A stretch of 64,000 nt of DNA, taken from the NCBI GenBank assembly GCA_902785785.1, contig CADAAA010000002.1:248001-312000 (forward strand), read 5' to 3'. Position 1 is the first letter of the stretch; every line of letters starts with the position of its first letter. The notes under the pieces were generated by a model. The model searched no databases. It saw only the letters and a program-made list of their open reading frames with translations, and was not told the origin of the DNA. Shown piece by piece: positions 16,189 to 26,093 of the stretch. The position numbers and the translations under genes were made by a program. The DNA is from an uncultured Bacteroidia bacterium. GTDB lineage: Bacteria; Bacteroidota; Bacteroidia; Bacteroidales; UBA932.

Positions 16189-17547
16189 ATGGCACAGCAA
16201 AACGCGATCTATGACGCCCGCACCCTTGGGCGTCCGAAAATGTTGGTTCTGGGCTTCCAGCACATGTTCGCCATGTTCGGCGCCACTGTCCTGGTCCCCG
16301 CTCTCACGGGTCTGTCCGTAAGCGCAACCCTCCTCTTCGCCGGTATCGGCACCCTCCTCTTCCACCTTCTCACCAAGATGAAGGTTCCGGCTTTCCTCGG
16401 TTCGTCCTTCGCCTTTATCGGGGGATATGCCGCCGTGGTAGCAGTAGGCGCCACCTATGGCCTCGATCAGGCGCATTCGCTGCCGTATGCCTGTCTCGGC
16501 GTGTTCTTCGCCGGCCTGATGTACTTCATCCTGGCTGCCCTGTTCAAGGCTTTCGGTGTCAAGAAGGTCATGCGTTACTTCCCTCCGGTCGTGACCGGCC
16601 CGATCATCATCGCCATCGGACTTACTCTTTCCGGTTCAGCCATCAACAACTGCATGGCCAACGTCTGGATCGCCCTTCTCGCCACCGTGATCATCATCGT
16701 CTGCAACATCTGGGGTAAGGGGATGATACGTATCATTCCTGTTCTGCTCGGCGTCATCGGTTCCTATATCGTGGCGGCATGCTTCGGCCAGGTGGATTTC
16801 AGCGGCGTCCATGACGCCAGATGGCTGGGAATGCCGTTCAGCTGGGAGAATACCGCGTTCGCAGTGTTCAAGAGCCCCGACTGGGGACTTGTAGTTACGG
16901 CCATCATCACCATAGTCCCGATTTCGCTTGCCACCATGATCGAGCATATCGGCGACATGTGTGCCATCTCCTCGACCACCGGTATCAACTATCTCGAGGA
17001 TCCGGGCCTGCACCGCACCCTCATGGGTGACGGACTTGCCACCTCACTGGCTTCGCTCTTCGGTGCACCGGCCAACACCACTTACGGAGAGAACACCGGC
17101 GTGCTCAACCTCACCAAGGTCTTCGACCCCCGCGTCATCCGCATCGCGGCCGTCCTCGCCATCCTCTTCTCGTTCTGCCCCAAGTTCGCCGCCATCGTCG
17201 CAGCGATGCCCGCCGCCACCATCGGAGGCGTATCCCTGGTGCTTTACGGTATGATTTCCGCCGTCGGTGTGCGCAACCTCGTGGAGAACCAGGTTGACCT
17301 GACGGTCTCCCGCAATCTCCTGATCGCCGCCCTCATCCTCGTGCTGGCCATTGGTATCAACTACGGTCCCGGCAGCATTTCCTTCAGCATCGGAAAGTCC
17401 ACCATTGCGCTTTCAGGACTTGCAGTAGCTGCCCTCGTGGGCATCATCCTCAATGCCATCCTCCCTGGTAAGGACTATGAGTTCGGTACCAGCAAGAGCG
17501 GTGACATGACCGTGGACTTTGGAAGCGACGAGCGTCCGAGAGCCTAA
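16189..17547 (+). CDS. uraA: Uracil/xanthine permease (NCS2 family)
   Basis: 452 residues from ATG 16189. Polytopic inner-membrane nucleobase:proton symporter. NCS2 motifs seen: FQHMFAMFGATVLVPALTG in helix 1, ATMIEHIGDM with the substrate-binding Glu/His region, the GDGLATSLASLFGAPANTTYGENTG segment (cut into adjacent motifs here) and GPGSISFSIG. Length and order fit UraA/PurP-type carriers; uracil is the likeliest substrate, xanthine possible. Its stop overlaps that of the convergent small gene by three bases (CTAA). Confidence 0.9.
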   Translation: MAQQNAIYDARTLGRPKMLVLGFQHMFAMFGATVLVPALTGLSVSATLLFAGIGTLLFHLLTKMKVPAFLGSSFAFIGGYAAVVAVGATYGLDQAHSLPYACLGVFFAGLMYFILAALFKAFGVKKVMRYFPPVVTGPIIIAIGLTLSGSAINNCMANVWIALLATVIIIVCNIWGKGMIRIIPVLLGVIGSYIVAACFGQVDFSGVHDARWLGMPFSWENTAFAVFKSPDWGLVVTAIITIVPISLATMIEHIGDMCAISSTTGINYLEDPGLHRTLMGDGLATSLASLFGAPANTTYGENTGVLNLTKVFDPRVIRIAAVLAILFSFCPKFAAIVAAMPAATIGGVSLVLYGMISAVGVRNLVENQVDLTVSRNLLIAALILVLAIGINYGPGSISFSIGKSTIALSGLAVAALVGIILNAILPGKDYEFGTSKSGDMTVDFGSDERPRA

Positions 17548-18035
17548 TCGGCCCCGTGGTATTCGAGTCTGTTGCAATGTGAGCAGGATGGGACGAAGAA
17601 CAGCACGCCGTCCGTGCATGTAAGCACGTATTCGTCGCGCTCAAGGTCCGCCCGGATGGCCAGAGGAGCCTCTCCGAGTTCGAACAATTCCTCACCCTGC
17701 GAATAAGTGAGCGTGCGCTCCGACCATACGCTTCCCCTCTGGGAGACGAACATGGCCGGAGCGCCGCTTTCTTCATATGTGCCGACTACGGCAACGCTTC
17801 CGGCGCCGGCGGCGATCCCCACGAAATGTACCGGGGCATAATAGCCGCGGTACATCTCGTTGAAATCGATAACTTCCCATTTCTTCTCGTCCCTGGACCA
17901 GAATATCTCACCCTTGTCGGTAAGCCCGAAAGTGGCGTATTCGTTGGTCGCGGTCCCGATGACTTCCCCTTTCACCTCCGGAGCGGGGGTGAAAGGAGAA
18001 AGCATCAGAAGGAGTATGGGAATAAGATTGAACAT
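17544..18035 (-). CDS. Secreted small protein, beta-propeller-like repeats (unrecognised)
   Basis: 163 residues with an N-terminal hydrophobic signal (MFNLIPILLLMLSPFTP). I do not recognise a named family. Three segments have the look of BNR/Ycf48-type propeller blades: GLTDKGEIFWSRDEKKWEV, VAVVGTYEESGAPAMFVS with RGSVWSERTL, and VLTCTDGVLFFVPS. The C-terminus contains a CSHC pair. Its ATG overlaps the stop of the upstream GH3 gene (TAATG), so it is co-translated with that enzyme and may be an accessory protein; that role is inference. Confidence 0.65.
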   Translation of the reverse strand: MFNLIPILLLMLSPFTPAPEVKGEVIGTATNEYATFGLTDKGEIFWSRDEKKWEVIDFNEMYRGYYAPVHFVGIAAGAGSVAVVGTYEESGAPAMFVSQRGSVWSERTLTYSQGEELFELGEAPLAIRADLERDEYVLTCTDGVLFFVPSCSHCNRLEYHGAD

Positions 18036-21000
18036 TACTTGATGTGGAACCAGTCGAAGCAGGCGGTCATCGGAACGGTCGGCTGAGGCTGGGCCTGCTG
18101 TGCACCGAACCCGCCGCGGCCGGCCATCGCAGGACGGACTCCGTCGCAGGCGATCACGCCGGCGCAGATGTCCTTGAGCAAAAGATCGGCCTGGCCTACC
18201 TTGGTGAATTTCTTGCCGTCGACTGAGTAGTAGGCGGTGTACCTGCTGCCCTGCTTGACAAGGCGGAGCCAGATGGTGTCGGCCTTGAGGTTGACACCGG
18301 CGAGGCTGACATTGACCGTAGTCTTGTTGTTGCCGTTGTCCTCGGCTACGAGCTGCACGCTTCCGGGCATGGTCTGGCCGGGCTGCACCTGAGGCATTCC
18401 GCGACCGAATACGGGAGCGCCGTATACGAGCTTGACAAAGTTGTCGTCATCCTCGTAGGCGATCAGACCCGCGTTCTGGGCAGGGTTGGAAGGAACTGCG
18501 GAGGTAGTGAGCTTGGTCTCGGCGGTCCAGTCGCCGTTCGCGCTCTGGAGGACGATGTTCGAGGCGTTGTTGTTGGCCAGGGTGACATCTCCGGCACCGG
18601 TGGTGATCTTCAGCATTCCACCGTCCACTGCGCATGCGGAAGTATCGGGACGGACTACAGTCCACTGTTTTCCGAAGGACTTGAATTCATCGGAGACCGG
18701 CTTGGTGCCGAAGTTGACGGCATACTCTGCCTTGTCACCTGTGACATTGTCAAGGACGGTGACGAGGGCGGTTCCGGGAACGGACTTGGCCTGGTCGATC
18801 ACGAGGTCGAGGGACGGGTCGGAAGACGTGGCAGTGACCACGGGGGCGGCGCCGGCCTTGCCGACGACACTGTACTGGTCGGCTCCGGCCTTGAGGATGG
18901 ACTTGCCGTCAACCTTCAGGCTGGAGAGGCTGAGCTCGGGCATCACCTTGAGGGCGAAGGATCCGCAGGCGACAGTGCCCTTGTAAGTGACCTTGGCGGT
19001 AATGGTGGCGACGCCCATCCTGCCGGCGGTGAGCTTACCATCCTTGCCGACAGCGACGACGGAAGGATTGTTGCTGGTGTACTCGACCTTGGCGTCGGAG
19101 AGGTTGATGAACGAATCGTCATTGAGACAGGCGGTCACGGCAGTCTGGGCGGTCTCGCCTCCACGGAGGACGGAGAGTCCGCAGTCTGCCACGACAGTCT
19201 TGAGGGCAGGGGTGAGCTGTCCGCGCATGGTGGCTGTGACGGTGCCGCGGATATCCTTGGAGGAGGAACCGATCTCGAATACGTAACGGCCCTGGTCGTA
19301 GGTCATCTTCTCAGCATCCATGTCCCAGAACCAGAGGTCGGAGCAGTCGATCGGAATCTCGACGGTCTTAGTCTGGCCGACGGGGATGGTGACACGCTGG
19401 AAACCCTTGAGGCGCTTGATCGGGCGCTGGAGGGAAGCGGGAGCATCGGGAGTGGTCATGTAGACCTGGACGACCTCGTCTCCATCGTAGTCTCCGGTAT
19501 TGGTGACATTCACCGAGATGACGATCTTGTCGTCAGGGGTGACGGTGCTCTTGGAGATACTGAAGTCGGAATACTTGAAGGTCGTGTAGCTGATACCGTA
19601 ACCGAACTCGTAGGAAACGGGCTGGTCGAAATACCAGAGGGTACGGCCGTTCTTGCCGGATCCGCCGCGGAGGGTGTAGTCGGTGATGGCAGGCAGGTCA
19701 TTAACGCTCTTGAACCAGGTGGCGTTGAGCTTGCCGCCAGGGTTGACGTCGCCGAAGAGAATCTTGGCGATGGCCTCGCCCTGGGCCTGTCCGTTGTAAC
19801 CGGTCCAGAGGATACCGGGCATGAGGTTCCTGAAGTTCTCGACCTCGACGCAGCCGAGGGTCTGCATTACGACGATGGTGTTCTTGTTGGCGGCAGCGAC
19901 TGCCTGGATGAGCTTCACCTGGTTGCCGGGGAGAAGGAGGGTGAGGCGGTCAGCCTCCTCGGTGGCGGTGTTCTCGTCGGTTCCGACGAAGACGACGGCG
20001 ACATCGGCATCAGCGGCGCTCTTGACGATGGAGGGATCGATCTCTTCATCCTCGGGGGCCTTGTAGACGAGGTAGAGGGTCTTGAGCTCGTTGATACCGA
20101 GCTTGAGGACCTTCTCGGTCATAGGGGTGCTGGTACCATAAACACCTCCGACACGCTTGCCGGAAGCCCTGGTGGCCTCGATGGTGCAGATGAGGTTGCC
20201 GTCGGGACCATCGACATGGGCCTCGATGATACCACCCTCGGTAGGGATGTTGGCACCTACGGTGAGTTGCTCGACATCAACGAGGTCGACGTTCTCATAA
20301 GCGGTCCAGGAACCGTCGTCGATGGTACGGACCTGCTCCTCGTCACCCATTCCGGATCCGACAGTGATGCCGTCGGAAGAAGAGCTGTACTGGGTGGCGT
20401 CGTACCTGCGGGTGGTGCCGTCGGCCTTAACGGTCTCGAAGTAACCGATATAGAGCAGGTTGCTCTTGCTCTTGGTGCTGGCGCCGGAGGCTACGGTCAC
20501 ATCCACGTCAAGACCCTTGTCGGCGATATACTGCTTGATGCCCTGGTAAGGGGTGATGCGGCTGGACTCCTCAGGCCTGCCGGAATAAGGACCAAGCTCT
20601 ACCTTGTCGGCCTGGGGACCGATCAGGGCGATGGACTTGATGGATGAGAGGTCGATAGGGAGGGCCTTGGTGGTAGTGCCGGGAACCACTTCGTTCTTAA
20701 GAAGGACGGGGGTCTTGGTGGCGACTTCCATGGCAAGGGCGCGGCTGCGCTCCGAGTTGACCGTGCTGGGGGTCATGAGGGTGTAGGGAACCATCGGCTC
20801 GGGATCGAACTCTCCGGTGCGCATACGGACCGTGAACATGTTCACGAGGGCCCTGTCCATGTCGGCCATGGCGATGAGGCCCTTCTCATAAGCGCTGATG
20901 GCGTAGCGCTGGTAGATGCTTCCGCAGTCGGAGTCGACTCCGGCGATGAGGCCTTCACGGGTGGCTTCATCAGCGGTCTCCACATAATAGTGTCCGGTGT

Positions 21001-21859
21001 AGATGTCCTCGATGGCGGCGCAGTCGCCGGTGACATAACCCTTCATGCCGTAGGTCCTGCGGGCGATCTTGTCCACGAGATAGACGCTGGCCGATACGGG
21101 AACATGGTTCACGGCGCTGTAAGCGGTCATGATGGAAGGGAGGTTGTCTTTCTCGATGAGCTCCTTGTAAGGATAGAGGTAGAACTCGCGCATGTCGCGC
21201 TCATCGATGTCGGCGCTTCCGACGTGGCGGTTGAACTCACTGTTGTTGGCGAAATAGTGCTTGGCGGTCGGGACAGCCTTCATGTACTTGGCATCGGGTC
21301 CCATGAGGCCCCTGACATATCCTCCCGCCATGACGGCTGCGAGGAAGGGATCCTCACCGAAGGACTCGCCGGTACGGCCCCATCTGGGGTCGCGTACAGG
21401 CTCTACGACCGGGGACCAGAAGGTAAGGCCCTTGGTGCCGGTCTGGAAGATGGCACGTGCCTCGTCTCCAATCATCGAAGCCTCACGCTCCAGCAGGTCC
21501 GGATCCCATGAAGATCCTGTAGCGACACTGTTAGGGAAAGAGGTAGGTCCCTGGATGCCGACGGAAGGGTTGGCTCCGGAGAGGATGCCGTGGAGAGCCT
21601 CGCTCCAGACGTTGTACGCCTTAACACCCAGACGGGGGACGGCGGCCATGCTGTTGCCGAGCAGGCTCTGCTTCTCCTCAAGGGTGAGACGTGACACGAG
21701 GTCGACGGCACGCTCCTCGAAAGAGTAGCTGGTGTTCATGTAGATAGGTGTCTTGGTGTCCTTTTTCCGGTCTGCTGACGGCTTGGAAGCCATCATTAAA
21801 CCGAGGGACAGGACTGCCGCAGAGAGCAGCAGGAAATTCAGAAATCGTTTCATGATCAT
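18035..21859 (-). CDS. GH3 glycoside hydrolase with CBM6-like insertion and extended C-terminus
   Basis: 1274 residues with a signal peptide (an alternative ATG is at 21853). GH3 N-terminal barrel about 45-370 with likely nucleophile Asp279 in YVTGDCAAI; GH3 C-terminal domain about 390-760 interrupted at about 480-602 by a segment resembling a CBM6 (YENVDLVDVEQLTVGAN ... LKTLYLVYK). Then a fibronectin-III-like domain (770-885), a bacterial Ig-like Big_2 domain (890-975) and a LamG/GH43_C2-like sandwich (1060-1270) containing LIAYEDDDNFVKLVYG. Probable exported beta-xylosidase/glucosidase acting on xylan or arabinoxylan fragments. Divergent from the GH43-GH127 operon and translationally coupled to the small gene downstream. 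Unusually long for a GH3. Confidence 0.88.
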   Translation of the reverse strand: MIMKRFLNFLLLSAAVLSLGLMMASKPSADRKKDTKTPIYMNTSYSFEERAVDLVSRLTLEEKQSLLGNSMAAVPRLGVKAYNVWSEALHGILSGANPSVGIQGPTSFPNSVATGSSWDPDLLEREASMIGDEARAIFQTGTKGLTFWSPVVEPVRDPRWGRTGESFGEDPFLAAVMAGGYVRGLMGPDAKYMKAVPTAKHYFANNSEFNRHVGSADIDERDMREFYLYPYKELIEKDNLPSIMTAYSAVNHVPVSASVYLVDKIARRTYGMKGYVTGDCAAIEDIYTGHYYVETADEATREGLIAGVDSDCGSIYQRYAISAYEKGLIAMADMDRALVNMFTVRMRTGEFDPEPMVPYTLMTPSTVNSERSRALAMEVATKTPVLLKNEVVPGTTTKALPIDLSSIKSIALIGPQADKVELGPYSGRPEESSRITPYQGIKQYIADKGLDVDVTVASGASTKSKSNLLYIGYFETVKADGTTRRYDATQYSSSSDGITVGSGMGDEEQVRTIDDGSWTAYENVDLVDVEQLTVGANIPTEGGIIEAHVDGPDGNLICTIEATRASGKRVGGVYGTSTPMTEKVLKLGINELKTLYLVYKAPEDEEIDPSIVKSAADADVAVVFVGTDENTATEEADRLTLLLPGNQVKLIQAVAAANKNTIVVMQTLGCVEVENFRNLMPGILWTGYNGQAQGEAIAKILFGDVNPGGKLNATWFKSVNDLPAITDYTLRGGSGKNGRTLWYFDQPVSYEFGYGISYTTFKYSDFSISKSTVTPDDKIVISVNVTNTGDYDGDEVVQVYMTTPDAPASLQRPIKRLKGFQRVTIPVGQTKTVEIPIDCSDLWFWDMDAEKMTYDQGRYVFEIGSSSKDIRGTVTATMRGQLTPALKTVVADCGLSVLRGGETAQTAVTACLNDDSFINLSDAKVEYTSNNPSVVAVGKDGKLTAGRMGVATITAKVTYKGTVACGSFALKVMPELSLSSLKVDGKSILKAGADQYSVVGKAGAAPVVTATSSDPSLDLVIDQAKSVPGTALVTVLDNVTGDKAEYAVNFGTKPVSDEFKSFGKQWTVVRPDTSACAVDGGMLKITTGAGDVTLANNNASNIVLQSANGDWTAETKLTTSAVPSNPAQNAGLIAYEDDDNFVKLVYGAPVFGRGMPQVQPGQTMPGSVQLVAEDNGNNKTTVNVSLAGVNLKADTIWLRLVKQGSRYTAYYSVDGKKFTKVGQADLLLKDICAGVIACDGVRPAMAGRGGFGAQQAQPQPTVPMTACFDWFHIK

Positions 21860-21886
21860 TTATGATGGGTTTGGTTACTAGCTATA

Positions 21887-21894
21887 CAAATCTA
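21887..21894 (-). promoter_or_regulatory. -7 promoter element of the long GH3 gene
   Basis: TAGATTTG on the minus strand, 27 bases before ATG 21859. A properly spaced -33 was not found. Confidence 0.5.
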
Positions 21895-21934
21895 ATGTTT
21901 TTATTTCAAAAAACCTTTTTTTTCGGGCGTTGTG

Positions 21935-21969
21935 CGTCGTATATATGACAAAATGATACATATCCGACG
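21935..21969. repeat. Inverted repeat between divergent glycan operons
   Basis: CGTCGTATAT (21935-21944) and ATATCCGACG (21960-21969) are inverse complements at 9 of 10 positions around an AT-rich centre. It lies midway between the GH3 gene (minus) and GH43 gene (plus), where a shared regulator would bind. Confidence 0.45.
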
Positions 21970-22072
21970 GTATCGTGAACCGAATATTAAAGCGAATGAA
22001 CTGAAATGGATAGCATTTCAGACGGGAAATTCGTAACTTGCGAAAAATGCAATCCTAATTTCAATAACCAAT

Positions 22073-23434
22073 ATGCAATTCAAGAAACTATCCCTGATCG
22101 CGCTGGCGTTCGCCGCCTTCGCTCCTGCGCTTTCCGCGCAGAATCCCATCATCAAGGACGCCTTCTCGGCCGACCCCTCGGCACATGTTTTCGAGGGCCG
22201 TGTCTATGTCTATCCTTCGCATGACATTCCCGCCCCGGCGGATTATGCCCGCAAGGACTGGTTCTGCATGGCGGACTATCACGTGTATTCTTCCGACAAC
22301 CTCGTTGACTGGGTCGACCACGGTGTGATCGTTGACCAGGACAATGTCCCGTGGGTCAACGCCGCCGGATACAGCATGTGGGCACCTGACTGCAACTACA
22401 AGAACGGCAAGTATTACTTCTATTTCCCGGCTCCGCAGAAGCCCCAGCCCGGACAGCGTTTCGCCGGCAACGGTATCGGAGTGGCCATCTCCGACACTCC
22501 CTATGGTCCGTTCATCCCTGAGGAGAAGCCTATACAGGGCATTGGCGGCATCGACCCCTGCATCTTCATCGACGATGACGGTACCCCTTACCTTGCCTGG
22601 TCCGGCCGCGGCCTGCAGCTCGCAAGGCTCAAGGACAATATGCTTGAGCTTGATTCCGAGCCCATCACCATTACCGGCATTCCGAGGGGACAGACCGAAG
22701 GACCTTTCCTCTTCAAGCGCAACGGCAAGTATTATTACACCTTCCCTTGGGTTGAGGACGCTCGCGAGACCCTTGCATATTGCATGAGCGACAGCCCCAT
22801 GGGGCCTTACACCTTCATGGGCAAGTTCATGGAGCAGTCCGAGACCATCTGCTGGACCAACCACCATTCCTTCATCGAACTGGACGGCCAGTGGTATCTG
22901 TTCTATCACCACAACGACTATTCCCCGTATTTCGACAAGAACCGTTCGGTATGCGTTGATTATGTTGAGTTCAATGCCGACGGCACCATCGTCCCTGTGG
23001 TTCCCACCCTTCGCGGCGTAGGTGTCACCAAGGCCAATTCCCTCATCCAGATCGACCGCTATTCGGACAAGTCCGACAAGTATGTGGCGGTGGACTTCCT
23101 CAACTCCGATTTTACCTTTGACGGTTGGAAGGCCATCCTCTGGAACACTACCCAGGAGCGCGAGCCCCGCTGGATCAGCTATGACAGGGTGGATTTCGGT
23201 CAGGCTCCCCTCAATACGGCCACCATCAGGGTACATTCCCTCGCCGGCGGTACCGTCGAGCTCCGTGCCGATGCCCTTGACGGGCCGGTCCTCGCGACCA
23301 TCAACGTTCCCGGAAGTCCCGTCTGGGCCGAGCGTTCCATCCCTGTGACGGAGTCGGTGAAGGGTGTTCACAACCTCTACCTGCTCATGACAAACGGAAA
23401 CCACATCGAGGTTGACTGGGTCAACTTCAAATAA
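22073..23434 (+). CDS. GH43 glycoside hydrolase with C-terminal CBM6
   Basis: 453 residues with signal peptide (cleavage likely after SAQ, about residue 23). Five-bladed propeller GH43: catalytic base Asp34 in SADPSAHVF, pKa-modulating Asp161 in GGIDPCIF, acid Glu209 in GQTEGPFLF. About residues 330-453 form a CBM6-type sandwich (WISYDRVDFGQAP ... GVHNLYLLM ... VDWVNFK). Predicted exo-acting beta-xylosidase or alpha-L-arabinofuranosidase on arabinoxylan side chains. First gene of a four-gene operon. Confidence 0.92.
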   Translation: MQFKKLSLIALAFAAFAPALSAQNPIIKDAFSADPSAHVFEGRVYVYPSHDIPAPADYARKDWFCMADYHVYSSDNLVDWVDHGVIVDQDNVPWVNAAGYSMWAPDCNYKNGKYYFYFPAPQKPQPGQRFAGNGIGVAISDTPYGPFIPEEKPIQGIGGIDPCIFIDDDGTPYLAWSGRGLQLARLKDNMLELDSEPITITGIPRGQTEGPFLFKRNGKYYYTFPWVEDARETLAYCMSDSPMGPYTFMGKFMEQSETICWTNHHSFIELDGQWYLFYHHNDYSPYFDKNRSVCVDYVEFNADGTIVPVVPTLRGVGVTKANSLIQIDRYSDKSDKYVAVDFLNSDFTFDGWKAILWNTTQEREPRWISYDRVDFGQAPLNTATIRVHSLAGGTVELRADALDGPVLATINVPGSPVWAERSIPVTESVKGVHNLYLLMTNGNHIEVDWVNFK

Positions 23435-23460
23435 ACGCCAACACTAAATCCAAAACCAAT

Positions 23461-26082
23461 ATGAGAAAGATTTTGATATCAGCGCTTCTGGCTGCCGTCG
23501 CTTTCATGGCGGTCTCCTGCGGTGGAAAGAATGATTACGAGTATCCTTTCCAGAACCCCCGGCTCTCAAATGAAAAGAGGGTCGAGAACCTTATCTCCCT
23601 CCTCACCCCCGAGGAGAAGGTCGGCCTCATGATGAACAAGTCCGTCTCCGTTGACAGGCTCGGCATCCCGTCCTACAACTGGTGGAGCGAGGCATGCCAC
23701 GGCGTCCGTCAGGACGGATACACCGTGTATCCCCAGCCTATCGGCATGGCCGCAGCCTTCGATCCCGACCGCATCTACGAGATTTTCTCGACCGTATCGG
23801 ACGAGGCCCGCGCCAATTGGAACCGTTCGGACCACGACATCTTCAATGTCGGTTACAAGGCCCGCTACTATCCGGGCAATCCCGAGTTGACCTTCTGGTG
23901 CCCGAACATCAACATCTTCCGCGATCCCCGCTGGGGCCGCGGCCAGGAGACCTACGGAGAGGACCCGTATCTGATGACCGTCCTCGGTGTCCAGAATGTA
24001 AAGGGCATGCAGGGTAATGACAAGAAATACTACAAGACCCATGCTTGTGCCAAGCACTATGCTGTTCACAGCGGTCCGGAACCTATGCGTCACCGTTTCG
24101 ATGTATCCGTTTCCATGCGTGACCTCTGGGAGACCTACCTTCCTGCTTTCAAGGCCCTCGTAAAGGAGGCTGATGTCCAGGAGGTTATGTGCGCCTACCA
24201 TCGCTATGAGGGTGAGCCTTGCTGCGCCAGTGACAGGCTCCTTACCAACATCCTCCGCGACAAGTGGGGCTATGAGGCCCTGGTCGTCACGGACTGCGAC
24301 GCCATCAACAACTTCTACAACAAGAACCAGCATGGCACCCATCCCGATGCTGAGCATGCATCCGTTGACGCCATCCTGTCCGGTACCGACCTTGAGTGCG
24401 GTGTCAGCATGGTATCCCTGCTTGACGCCCTCAAGGATGGCTTGATCAGCGAGGCCGACCTCGACGTCCATCTCCGCCGTACCCTCATGGGCCGCTTCGA
24501 GCTCGGTATGTTCGATCCTGCCGAGAACCTTCCTTGGGCCAACCTCGGCGAGGATGTCATCAGCAGCGAAGCCAATGACCAGCTCGCCCGCAAGGCCGCC
24601 CGCGAGGCCGTCGTCATGCTGAAGAACAACGGTGTCCTTCCTCTTTCCAAGAGCATCAAGAAGATCGCCGTTGTCGGTCCCAATGCCGACGACGCCTCCA
24701 TGCTTAACGGAAACTACGGCGGAACCCCTACCGCCGAGCATACCCACTCCATCCTCGAAGGCATCAAGGCTGCCGTTCCCGGCGCCGAGGTGTTCTATGC
24801 CAAGGCCTGCGAGATCATGGACGACTATTCCACCACCTACCATATCGGTGACTTCAATGACGGCAAGGGACTCTATGTGGAGTTCTTCAACAACCGCAAG
24901 CTCTCCGGCAAGCCCGCTGCAGAGGGTTATTATACTTCCACCCTCAACTTCAGCACTTTCGGCGGCTATGGTTTCGCCGACGGTGTCAATACCGATGATG
25001 TCTCTGCCCGTGTCACCGGCCGTTTCGTCCCGGATTTCACCGGCCCGCTCAACTATTCCGTATCCTCCGACGGCAATTATGTCCTGACCGTCAACGGAAA
25101 GGTCATTGACAAGACCGTTCCGGGCGCTCCCGCCGCAGGCCGCGGCTTCGGTTTCCGTGGAGCTACCCCTACCAAGACCTTCAACGTCGAGGCCGGCAAG
25201 CCTTACGACATCAAGATCGAGTATTCCCAGGGTTCCGGCCAGTTCGCCATGCTGAACGCCGAGTTCTGCGAGCGCAGGTTCGCGGAGTTCAGCGATCTTG
25301 CCGAGAAGGTCAAGGACGCTGACGCCATCATCGTCGTCGGCGGTATCTCCGCCCGCTTCGAAGGTGAGGGCGGCGACCGCAGCTCCATTGAGCTTCCCGC
25401 TGTACAGCAGCGCCTTGTCAAGGCCATGCACTCCACCGGCAAGCCTGTCGTGTTCGTCAGCTGCTCCGGCTCCGCCATCGCATTCGCGAGCGTTGAGGAC
25501 CAGTATGACGCCCTTCTCCAGGCTTGGTACGGCGGTCAGGGCGGCGCAGCCGGCCTCGCCGACGTCATCTTCGGAGACTACAATCCTTCCGGAAAGCTCC
25601 CCGTCACGTTCTACGCTTCCGACTCCCAGCTTCCTGACTTCCTCGACTACAACATGGAGGGTCATACCTACCGCTATTTCCGCGGCGAGCCCCTGTATGC
25701 CTTCGGCTACGGTTTGAGCTACACCACTTTCGGATACGGCGAGGGCAAGCTTTCCAAGTCTTCCGTCAAGGCCGGAAAGAGCGTGGACATCACCGTTCCC
25801 GTTACCAATACCGGTTCCGTCGAGGGCCAGGAGATCGTCCAAGTATATGTCAAGCGTCTTGACGATGCGGGCGCTCCCATCAAGTCCCTCAAGGGATTCA
25901 AGAAGGTCTCCATCGCCCCCGGTGCCACCGTCAAGGTGAAGATCACCCTCGGCCCCGATGCTTTCGAGTACTATGACGAATCCATCGACGAGCTTTCCGT
26001 GATGCCCGGCCGCTATCAGATCCTTTATGGCTCGTCTTCGCGCGACAAGGATCTCAAGGCTATTGACTTTCAGGTTATCTAA
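23461..26082 (+). CDS. GH3 beta-xylosidase/beta-glucosidase lipoprotein with PA14 insertion
   Basis: 873 residues. Lipobox AVSC with Cys20 predicts a lipoprotein, so it is surface- or periplasm-anchored. GH3 N-domain with probable nucleophile Asp278 in ALVVTDCDAI; GH3 C-domain carrying a PA14 insertion at about 455-600 (KGLYVEFFNN ... GPLNYSVSSDGNYVLTVNG); a fibronectin-III-like domain at about 765-860. VGLMMNKS and WWSEACHGV are typical of GH3 xylan 1,4-beta-xylosidases. Lies 26 bases after the GH43 gene and 11 bases before the esterase. Confidence 0.92.
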   Translation: MRKILISALLAAVAFMAVSCGGKNDYEYPFQNPRLSNEKRVENLISLLTPEEKVGLMMNKSVSVDRLGIPSYNWWSEACHGVRQDGYTVYPQPIGMAAAFDPDRIYEIFSTVSDEARANWNRSDHDIFNVGYKARYYPGNPELTFWCPNINIFRDPRWGRGQETYGEDPYLMTVLGVQNVKGMQGNDKKYYKTHACAKHYAVHSGPEPMRHRFDVSVSMRDLWETYLPAFKALVKEADVQEVMCAYHRYEGEPCCASDRLLTNILRDKWGYEALVVTDCDAINNFYNKNQHGTHPDAEHASVDAILSGTDLECGVSMVSLLDALKDGLISEADLDVHLRRTLMGRFELGMFDPAENLPWANLGEDVISSEANDQLARKAAREAVVMLKNNGVLPLSKSIKKIAVVGPNADDASMLNGNYGGTPTAEHTHSILEGIKAAVPGAEVFYAKACEIMDDYSTTYHIGDFNDGKGLYVEFFNNRKLSGKPAAEGYYTSTLNFSTFGGYGFADGVNTDDVSARVTGRFVPDFTGPLNYSVSSDGNYVLTVNGKVIDKTVPGAPAAGRGFGFRGATPTKTFNVEAGKPYDIKIEYSQGSGQFAMLNAEFCERRFAEFSDLAEKVKDADAIIVVGGISARFEGEGGDRSSIELPAVQQRLVKAMHSTGKPVVFVSCSGSAIAFASVEDQYDALLQAWYGGQGGAAGLADVIFGDYNPSGKLPVTFYASDSQLPDFLDYNMEGHTYRYFRGEPLYAFGYGLSYTTFGYGEGKLSKSSVKAGKSVDITVPVTNTGSVEGQEIVQVYVKRLDDAGAPIKSLKGFKKVSIAPGATVKVKITLGPDAFEYYDESIDELSVMPGRYQILYGSSSRDKDLKAIDFQVI

Positions 26083-26093
26083 ATGATATCGAG

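Noticed and set aside
22088-23404. 438-codon minus-strand frame
   Set aside because: Antisense shadow of GH43; no family features.
23566-25842. 758-codon minus-strand open frame
   Set aside because: Antisense to the GH3 lipoprotein gene, whose domains and active site are clear; composition is that of a mirror frame.
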